NCBI RefSeq assembly: GCF_014764705.1
Contig: NZ_JACXXG010000018.1
Coordinates: 1 to 64,000, forward strand
Source of the DNA: Stutzerimonas kunmingensis
GTDB taxonomy: Bacteria; Pseudomonadota; Gammaproteobacteria; Pseudomonadales; Pseudomonadaceae
Direction: 5' to 3'
DNA: 64,000 nucleotides
The notes below the pieces were generated by a model, which saw only the letters and a list, made by a program, of their open reading frames with translations, made no database searches and was not told the origin of the DNA. The position numbers and the translations under genes are program-made. Position 1 is the stretch's first letter. Every line of letters starts with the position of its first letter. Shown one piece after another: positions 58,362-64,000 of this stretch.

Positions 58362-59306
58362 ATGCGCGTATTACCGCTGTATGTGGTGATGGGGGGCTGG
58401 CTATCGATGCCGGCCCTTGCTGCTGATGCCGAGTCCTGGATGGAGCGACTTGCGGCGGCAGAGCAGAAACAGAGTTATACCGGTACGTTCGTCTACGAAC
58501 GCAATGGCAGCTTTTCCAGTCATGCCGTTTGGCAGCAGGTCGAAGAAGGTCAAGTGCAGGAGCGATTGCTTCAGCTTGACGGAGCTCCGGCTGAAGTTCT
58601 GCTGGTAGATGGTCAGATGCAATGCGCTACCGATGACCTCGCGGCGCAAGTGCGTGAAGCGCAAGCTTGGCACGGGCAGCGTCTCGATCCGAAAGCACTC
58701 TCCGAGTGGTACGAATTCCGTGAGATCGGAGATTCAAGAGTTGCTGGCCGCCCTGCCGTGGCGCTGGCTGTCGTGCCGAAGGACCAGCACCGTTACGGCT
58801 TCGAACTGCATCTCGACCAAGATACCGCATTGCCCCTCAAGTCGCTGATGCTGAACGAGAAAGGGCAGCTGCTCGAGCGTTTCCAATTCACCCAGTTCAC
58901 GGCTGGCAGTGTATCTGCCGAGCAACTGAAGCCCGGCGCTGATTGCAATCCAGTGACCGTGAACCGGCGCGAGGCGAATCCAACATCACCCTGGCGCTCC
59001 GACTGGTTGCCTTCCGGCTTCACGCTTCTGGATGCCAACGAACGACCTAGTCCCGCCTCTTCCGAAACTGTTTCCTGGTTGTCCTACGGTGATGGCCTGG
59101 CGAAGTTTTCCGTGTTTCTCGAGCCGCTGCGCGGCGCCTTGGTTGAGGACGCGCGAAGCCAGATGGGGCCTACCGTCGCGGTCTCTAAGCGCATCAGTAC
59201 TGCGGATGGCGATGTCATGGTGACCGTGGTGGGCGAGATTCCACTTGGTACGGCTGAGCGGGTTGCCCTGTCCATGCGAGCCAATTCGGAACAGGCACAA
59301 CGATGA
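58362..59306 (+). CDS. mucB: Periplasmic negative regulator MucB (RseB-like)
   Basis: A 314-aa protein with a signal peptide ending near residue 20 (MPALA). Its LolA/LppX-like lipid-sensing domain and C-terminal MucA-binding domain shield MucA from AlgW. The start follows GGGAGA and the stop overlaps the mucC start by four bases. Two Cys (MQCATDD and GADCNPV) are present in the mature protein. Confidence 0.94.
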   Translation: MRVLPLYVVMGGWLSMPALAADAESWMERLAAAEQKQSYTGTFVYERNGSFSSHAVWQQVEEGQVQERLLQLDGAPAEVLLVDGQMQCATDDLAAQVREAQAWHGQRLDPKALSEWYEFREIGDSRVAGRPAVALAVVPKDQHRYGFELHLDQDTALPLKSLMLNEKGQLLERFQFTQFTAGSVSAEQLKPGADCNPVTVNRREANPTSPWRSDWLPSGFTLLDANERPSPASSETVSWLSYGDGLAKFSVFLEPLRGALVEDARSQMGPTVAVSKRISTADGDVMVTVVGEIPLGTAERVALSMRANSEQAQR

Positions 59307-59755
59307 TCGAAGAGCCTGGGCGGGTAGTCGCGCTGGATGTCGGCGCTGTATGGGTCGAGACTCGGCGCAAAACTACCTGCTCTGGCTGTTCCGCGAAGAG
59401 TGGCTGTGGCCAAGGCTTGATGGATACCCTCGGTGTTCGCGAACAGCGTGGCCTCATCAGGGCGCTCTGCGATCTCCACCTGCAAGTCGGTGACGGTGTC
59501 GTTGTGGGCATCCGCGAGGACGTGTTGCTGCGCGGTGCCGTCCTTGTCTATCTTCTCCCTCTTATCGTACTGATGGCGGCCGCTTCGCTGGCCGCTCAGC
59601 TGTCGACGCGTGAGCCGATCGTTATTCTGGCAGGTCTCGGGGGCTTCTTCATTTCCTGGCTATTCGTGCGTATGCGAAGCCGCCGTACCGCAGCTGACCC
59701 GAATCTGCAGCCGGTGGTTTTGCGCGCCATGCTCACGGGGCCTGCGAGTCCCTGA
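59303..59755 (+). CDS. mucC: MucC (RseC/MucC family membrane protein)
   Basis: A 150-aa inner-membrane protein with two helices (about 78-97 and 106-122). The N-terminal Cys cluster CSGCSAKSGCGQG (26-38) is typical of RseC and could hold an FeS cluster. Its role in the AlgU pathway is minor and not well defined. RseC is linked to the Rsx/SoxR system in E. coli, and rsx genes are in this window 13 kb away. It overlaps the mucB stop. Confidence 0.92.
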   Translation: MIEEPGRVVALDVGAVWVETRRKTTCSGCSAKSGCGQGLMDTLGVREQRGLIRALCDLHLQVGDGVVVGIREDVLLRGAVLVYLLPLIVLMAAASLAAQLSTREPIVILAGLGGFFISWLFVRMRSRRTAADPNLQPVVLRAMLTGPASP

Positions 59756-59790
59756 GCTTCCTTGTTTTGTCAGTGGGGAGACTTGTAGTC

Positions 59791-61206
59791 ATGTTCAATC
59801 GAAACAGCTGCTTCGCCTTCGTGGCGGGCCTGGCATTACTGGGCCATGCTGTCGTTGCACAGGCGGAATTGCCTGATTTCACGCCGCTGGTCGAAAGTGC
59901 CTCGCCAGCGGTAGTCAATATCAGCACCAAGCAGAAGGTGCAGAGCCGCGGTGCGACTGCGCAGATGCCGGAGCTCGAAGGGCTACCGCCGATTTTTCGC
60001 GAGTTCTTCGAACACAGCATCCCACAGATGCCTGGCGCCCCGGGTCGCGGCCAGCAGCGTGAGGCGCAGTCGCTCGGTTCGGGTTTCATCATTTCCGAAG
60101 ACGGTTATGTCCTGACCAACAATCACGTGGTCGCCGATGCCGACGAAATCATCGTTCGTCTGCCAGATCGAAGCGAGCTGGAAGCCAAGCTTATCGGTGC
60201 CGATCCGCGCTCCGACGTGGCGGTGCTGAAGGTCGAGGGCAAGGGACTACCGACCGTCAAGATTGGCCGTTCTGATGAGTTGAAAGCAGGGGAGTGGGTG
60301 CTCGCCATTGGCTCGCCGTTTGGTTTCGATCATACGGTGACCGCCGGTATTGTCAGTGCGACTGGCCGCAGCTTGCCCAATGAGAGCTACGTGCCGTTCA
60401 TTCAGACCGACGTGGCAATCAACCCGGGCAATTCCGGTGGTCCGCTGTTTAACCTCGACGGTGAGGTGATTGGCATCAACTCGCAGATATTCACGCGCTC
60501 CGGTGGCTTCATGGGGCTGTCCTTCGCCATTCCGATCGATGTGGCAATGGATGTTGCCAATCAGCTGCGAACCGAAGGCAAGGTGAGTCGGGGCTGGCTT
60601 GGCGTGGTCATCCAGGAAGTCAACAAGGATCTGGCTGAGTCCTTTGGTCTTGAGCGTCCAGCGGGCGCCCTGGTGGCTCAGGTTATGGATGGCGGTCCGG
60701 CAGCGCGCGGTGGTCTGCGTGTCGGTGATGTGATTCTGAGCCTCAACGACAAGCCGATTGTCATGTCTGCTGATCTGCCTCATCTGGTCGGAGCACTCAA
60801 GCCTGGCAGCACCGCACGAATGGAAGTGGTGCGCGACGGTGATCGCAAGATGCTCGACGTCAAGATCGGCGCCATGCCGGAAGAGGGCGAAGCCGTGGCA
60901 GCCTCTGGTGGCGGCCAGGAACGCAGCGATAACCGCCTGGGTGTTAAAGTCACTGAGCTGACCGATGAGCAGAAGAAGAGCCTGGATTTACCGGGCGGTG
61001 TGGTGATCACTGAGATTCTCAACGGGCCGGCTGCGATGATTGGGCTGCGCCCGGGCGATGTCATCACCCATCTGAATAATCAGGCGATCAATTCGGCGGC
61101 AACATTTGCCCAAGTGGCTGAGCAATTGCCGAAGAATCGATCCGTTTCGATGCGAGTTCTGCGTCAGGGGCGTGCGAGTTTCATTACTTTCAAGCTCGCT
61201 GAATAA
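59791..61206 (+). CDS. mucD: Periplasmic serine protease MucD (DegP/HtrA family)
   Basis: A 471-aa protease-chaperone with a signal peptide to about residue 25 (VVAQA). The triad is H112 (NNHVV), D142 (RSDVAVL) and S215 (NPGNSGGP). Two PDZ domains follow (about 265-345 and 370-460). It removes misfolded envelope proteins and so limits AlgU activation. ATG 59791 gives a signal peptide at the start; an upstream TTG at 59767 would be in frame but is unlikely. Confidence 0.95.
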   Translation: MFNRNSCFAFVAGLALLGHAVVAQAELPDFTPLVESASPAVVNISTKQKVQSRGATAQMPELEGLPPIFREFFEHSIPQMPGAPGRGQQREAQSLGSGFIISEDGYVLTNNHVVADADEIIVRLPDRSELEAKLIGADPRSDVAVLKVEGKGLPTVKIGRSDELKAGEWVLAIGSPFGFDHTVTAGIVSATGRSLPNESYVPFIQTDVAINPGNSGGPLFNLDGEVIGINSQIFTRSGGFMGLSFAIPIDVAMDVANQLRTEGKVSRGWLGVVIQEVNKDLAESFGLERPAGALVAQVMDGGPAARGGLRVGDVILSLNDKPIVMSADLPHLVGALKPGSTARMEVVRDGDRKMLDVKIGAMPEEGEAVAASGGGQERSDNRLGVKVTELTDEQKKSLDLPGGVVITEILNGPAAMIGLRPGDVITHLNNQAINSAATFAQVAEQLPKNRSVSMRVLRQGRASFITFKLAE

Positions 61207-61229
61207 GACGCTGGCTGGTGAATGTGGAA

Positions 61230-61252
61230 GGGCGGTTATTACCGCCCTTTTT
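61230..61252 (+). terminator. Terminator of the algU-mucABCD operon
   Basis: A perfect seven-pair stem GGGCGGT-TATT-ACCGCCC followed by TTTTT lies 24 bases after mucD. Confidence 0.92.
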
Positions 61253-61395
61253 CATTTTCAAGACGTAACAGCACGTCCGTTGCGTTGCTCATCAGCTGCG
61301 GATGGCTTGTGCGTGGCACTGCAAGGGTTGATCAGTTACACTTCGCGGCTATTTTCGGCGGGCAATCGGCCCGCGACTATTCCGAGTGTTGAGCT

Positions 61396-63195
61396 GTGAG
61401 TGACCTGAGTCATATCCGCAATTTTTCCATCATCGCCCATATCGATCACGGCAAGTCGACCCTGGCAGACCGTTTTATCCAGATGTGTGGTGGTCTGACC
61501 GAGCGTGAAATGGAAGCCCAGGTGCTGGATTCGATGGATCTCGAGCGCGAGCGCGGCATCACCATCAAAGCCCACAGCGTCACGCTTTATTACACCGCGC
61601 GCGATGGCAAGACCTACCAGCTGAATTTCATCGATACGCCCGGCCACGTCGACTTCACCTATGAAGTCAGTCGCTCGCTGGCCGCGTGCGAGGGTGCGCT
61701 GCTGGTAGTCGATGCTGGCCAGGGCGTCGAGGCGCAATCGGTAGCCAACTGCTACACGGCGATCGAACAGGGCCTGGAAGTGATGCCGGTGTTGAACAAG
61801 ATGGACCTGCCACAGGCCGATCCGGACAAGGTCAAGGAAGAGATCGAGCACATCATCGGCATCGATGCGACCGACGCGGTGGCCTGCAGCGCCAAGAGCG
61901 GCATGGGCGTGGACGAGGTGCTCGAGCGCCTGGTCGCCGTGATCCCGCCGCCGACCGGCGATGTCGAGGCGCCGTTGCAGGCGTTGATCATCGACTCATG
62001 GTTCGACAACTATCTGGGCGTCGTATCGCTGGTACGGGTTCGCCACGGTCGTATCAAGAAGGGCGACAAGGTGCTGGTGAAATCCACCGGCAAGGTCCAC
62101 CAGGTGGACAGTGTCGGCGTGTTCAACCCCAAGCACACCGCCACGGCAGACCTCAAGGCTGGCGAGGTGGGCTTCATCATCGCCGGCATCAAGGACATTC
62201 TCGGCGCTCCAGTGGGCGACACGCTGACACTGTCGAGCACGCCGGACGTGGAGATGTTGCCCGGTTTCAAACGCGTCAAGCCGCAGGTCTATGCCGGTCT
62301 GTTCCCGGTCAGTTCGGACGACTTCGAGGATTTTCGCGAAGCGCTGCAGAAGCTGACCCTCAACGATGCCGCGTTGCAATACGAACCGGAAAGCTCCGAC
62401 GCGTTGGGCTTCGGCTTCCGTATCGGCTTCCTCGGCATGCTGCATATGGAGATCATTCAGGAGCGCCTCGAGCGCGAGTACGACCTGGATCTGATCACCA
62501 CCGCGCCGACGGTTGTTTACGAGTTGCTGTTGAAGAACGGCGACACCATCTACGTCGACAGCCCTTCGAAGCTGCCCGACATGTCCTCCGTCGAGGACAT
62601 GCGCGAGCCGATCGTGCGCGCCAACATCCTCGTGCCCCAGGAACACCTGGGCAACGTCATCACGCTGTGCATCGAGAAGCGCGGCGTGCAGCGCGACCTG
62701 CAGTTCCTCGGCAGTCAGGTGCAGGTGCGTTACGACCTGCCGATGAGCGAGGTGGTGCTGGACTTCTTCGATCGCTTGAAATCGTGCAGCCGCGGTTACG
62801 CCTCGCTGGACTACAGCTTCGAATGTTTCCAGTCGGCCAACCTGACGCGCCTGGACATCCTCATCAACGGCGACAAGGTGGATGCGTTGGCACTGATTGT
62901 CCACCGCGACAATGCCCACTACAAGGGCCGCATCCTAGTCGAGAAGATGAAGGAGCTTATCCCGCGTCAGATGTTCGATGTGGCGATTCAGGCGGCCATC
63001 GGCGGCCAGATCGTTGCCCGCAGTACGGTCAAGGCGTTGCGCAAGAACGTTCTGGCCAAATGCTACGGCGGCGATGTGAGCCGTAAGCGCAAGCTGCTGG
63101 AAAAGCAGAAAGCCGGTAAGAAGCGCATGAAGCAGGTAGGCAACGTCGAAATCCCGCAGGAGGCGTTCCTCGCCGTGCTGAAGGTGGACAGCTGA
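61396..63195 (+). CDS. lepA: Elongation factor 4 (LepA)
   Basis: A 599-aa ribosomal GTPase thought to act in ribosome biogenesis or back-translocation. The G domain has AHIDHGKST (14-22), DTPGHVDF and NKMDL; domains II-V and the LepA-specific C-terminal ([26 protein letters not shown] in pieces near 540-560) follow. The start is GTG 61396. lepB begins one base after its stop codon, so the two form an operon. Confidence 0.97.
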   Translation: MSDLSHIRNFSIIAHIDHGKSTLADRFIQMCGGLTEREMEAQVLDSMDLERERGITIKAHSVTLYYTARDGKTYQLNFIDTPGHVDFTYEVSRSLAACEGALLVVDAGQGVEAQSVANCYTAIEQGLEVMPVLNKMDLPQADPDKVKEEIEHIIGIDATDAVACSAKSGMGVDEVLERLVAVIPPPTGDVEAPLQALIIDSWFDNYLGVVSLVRVRHGRIKKGDKVLVKSTGKVHQVDSVGVFNPKHTATADLKAGEVGFIIAGIKDILGAPVGDTLTLSSTPDVEMLPGFKRVKPQVYAGLFPVSSDDFEDFREALQKLTLNDAALQYEPESSDALGFGFRIGFLGMLHMEIIQERLEREYDLDLITTAPTVVYELLLKNGDTIYVDSPSKLPDMSSVEDMREPIVRANILVPQEHLGNVITLCIEKRGVQRDLQFLGSQVQVRYDLPMSEVVLDFFDRLKSCSRGYASLDYSFECFQSANLTRLDILINGDKVDALALIVHRDNAHYKGRILVEKMKELIPRQMFDVAIQAAIGGQIVARSTVKALRKNVLAKCYGGDVSRKRKLLEKQKAGKKRMKQVGNVEIPQEAFLAVLKVDS

Positions 63196-63196
63196 T

Positions 63197-64000
63197 ATGT
63201 CGATCAATTTCCCGTTGTTGCTGGTTATCGCCGTGGCTGTCTGCGGCCTGTTGGCGCTGAGCGACCTGTTGTTCTTCGCCCCCCGCCGCCGGGCTGCGAT
63301 CGCCAACTACGAAGGGCGCACCGGGGAAATCGATCCATCGACCCTTGAGGCGTTGAACAAGGAGCCGGTGCTGATCGAGTACGGCAAGTCGTTCTTCCCG
63401 GTGCTGGCCATCGTGCTGGTGCTGCGCTCGTTCCTGGTCGAGCCGTTCCAGATTCCCTCCGGCTCGATGATCCCCACGTTGGAGGTTGGCGATTTCATTC
63501 TGGTGAACAAGTTCGCCTATGGCATCCGCCTGCCGGTAGTGGATACCAAGGTGATCGAAGTCAGCGACCCGAAGCGTGGCGACGTCATGGTGTTCCGCTA
63601 TCCGAATCAACCGAGCATCAACTACATCAAACGGGTCGTCGGCCTGCCTGGCGACACCGTGCGCTACAGCAGCGATCGTCGGCTGTTCATCAACGATCAG
63701 CCGGTTGCCGAGACACTGGTCGGCGAGGAGCCGGGCAGCTTGGGCAGCGCCGTGCTGTATCGGGAAAAGCTGGGCGAGATGGAGCACCTGATTCGCAAGG
63801 AAATGGGCCGCTATCGCATCGAGCCGAGCCGCCAGTGGACCGTGCCGGCTGAGCACTATTTCATGATGGGCGATAATCGCGATAACTCGAATGACAGCCG
63901 CTATTGGCAGGACGAGTCGATTCCCGCGGAGCTGGCTGGCATGGTCCCGGACCGTAACATCGTCGGCAAGGCGTTCGCCGTCTGGATGAGCTGGCCTGAT
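63197..64000 (+). CDS. lepB: Signal peptidase I, 3' end cut by window edge
   Basis: The protease that removes signal peptides on the periplasmic side. 268 codons are present, and the family (about 284 aa) suggests some 16 residues are missing. Two N-terminal helices (about 5-27 and 66-79) precede the catalytic domain with S90 (PSGSMIPTL) and K145 (YIKRVVGLPGD), then GDNRDNSNDSRYW. The ATG lies one base after the lepA stop (TGATATG). Confidence 0.96.
   Translation, partial: MSINFPLLLVIAVAVCGLLALSDLLFFAPRRRAAIANYEGRTGEIDPSTLEALNKEPVLIEYGKSFFPVLAIVLVLRSFLVEPFQIPSGSMIPTLEVGDFILVNKFAYGIRLPVVDTKVIEVSDPKRGDVMVFRYPNQPSINYIKRVVGLPGDTVRYSSDRRLFINDQPVAETLVGEEPGSLGSAVLYREKLGEMEHLIRKEMGRYRIEPSRQWTVPAEHYFMMGDNRDNSNDSRYWQDESIPAELAGMVPDRNIVGKAFAVWMSWPD

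Noticed and set aside
57153..61206. algU-mucABCD considered as part of a full alginate locus with algA
   Set aside because: algA is some 55 kb away at the other end of the window, with no alginate polymerase or export genes between.
61686..63086. A 466-codon second forward frame inside lepA
   Set aside because: It is rich in Arg, Gly and Ala, as the shifted frame of a GC-rich gene would be; lepA itself is unmistakable.

Overview
The window looks like chromosome from a gamma-proteobacterium of the Pseudomonas stutzeri (Stutzerimonas) / P. aeruginosa group. The evidence is high GC with strong third-position bias, many GTG/TTG starts, proteins that read almost residue for residue like Pseudomonas families (AlgA 481 aa, PurL 1298 aa, MucA 195 aa, Hom 434 aa with a TTG start, a PA3496-type 59-aa protein), and gene orders known from P. 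aeruginosa (ffh..rpsP-rimM-trmD-rplS..xerD-dsbC..hom-thrC; rnt-pyrC / motY-argG-gloA; nth next to rsxABCDGE; nadB / algU-mucABCD / lepA-lepB). The species is an inference; no rRNA or tRNA gene is present to settle it.

Layout. 1-130: the start of an IS30-family transposase running off the left edge. 328-1773: an orphan algA, followed by about 790 bp without a convincing gene. 2560-7548: yaaA, the cation exporter dmeF, a PIN-PhoH ATPase, the molybdopterin genes moaC-moaD-moaE and a 54-aa membrane protein. 7679-14589: rhlB, a carboxylesterase and the amino-acid ABC transporter aapJQMP. 14716-23157: purL, a NIF3-like protein, an L,D-transpeptidase, two divergent Nudix hydrolases, a gamma-carbonic anhydrase, a DUF1289 protein and purT. 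23188-25292: a CorB-type membrane protein and a CcsA-like protein. 25539-34504: ffh, the rpsP operon, xerD, dsbC, a GFA-family protein, hom and thrC. 34624-39409: rnt-pyrC facing motY-argG-gloA, then a PA3496-type small protein. 39518-46821: nth and the electron-transport operon rsxABCDGE. 47045-53319: a secreted Tyr/Arg-rich protein, two crotonase-fold enzymes (one a probable DspI), a solitary LivK-like binding protein, ung, a DUF4142 protein and an HDOD protein. 53430-64000: ygfZ, sdhE-ygfX, nadB, algU-mucABCD, lepA and a lepB cut by the right edge.

How the genes work together. The largest functional blocks are (i) envelope stress and exopolysaccharide control: AlgU with its membrane anti-sigma MucA, the periplasmic partners MucB and MucD, and MucC, under two candidate AlgU-type promoters; (ii) Rsx/Rnf, a six-subunit membrane redox complex cotranscribed with endonuclease III; (iii) translation and protein export (Ffh, S16, RimM, TrmD, L19, LepA, LepB); (iv) nucleotide, amino-acid and cofactor synthesis (PurL, PurT, PyrC, ArgG, Hom, ThrC, NadB, MoaCDE); and (v) amino-acid uptake (AapJQMP).

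Most of the window is conserved core genome. I found no CRISPR array, prophage, toxin island or clearly new multi-gene system. The most unusual sequence structures are the 195-bp tandem repeat array inside rsxC, two strong consecutive hairpins between aapJ and aapQ, an inverted-repeat leader in front of rpsP, and a frame anomaly at the start of rhlB.
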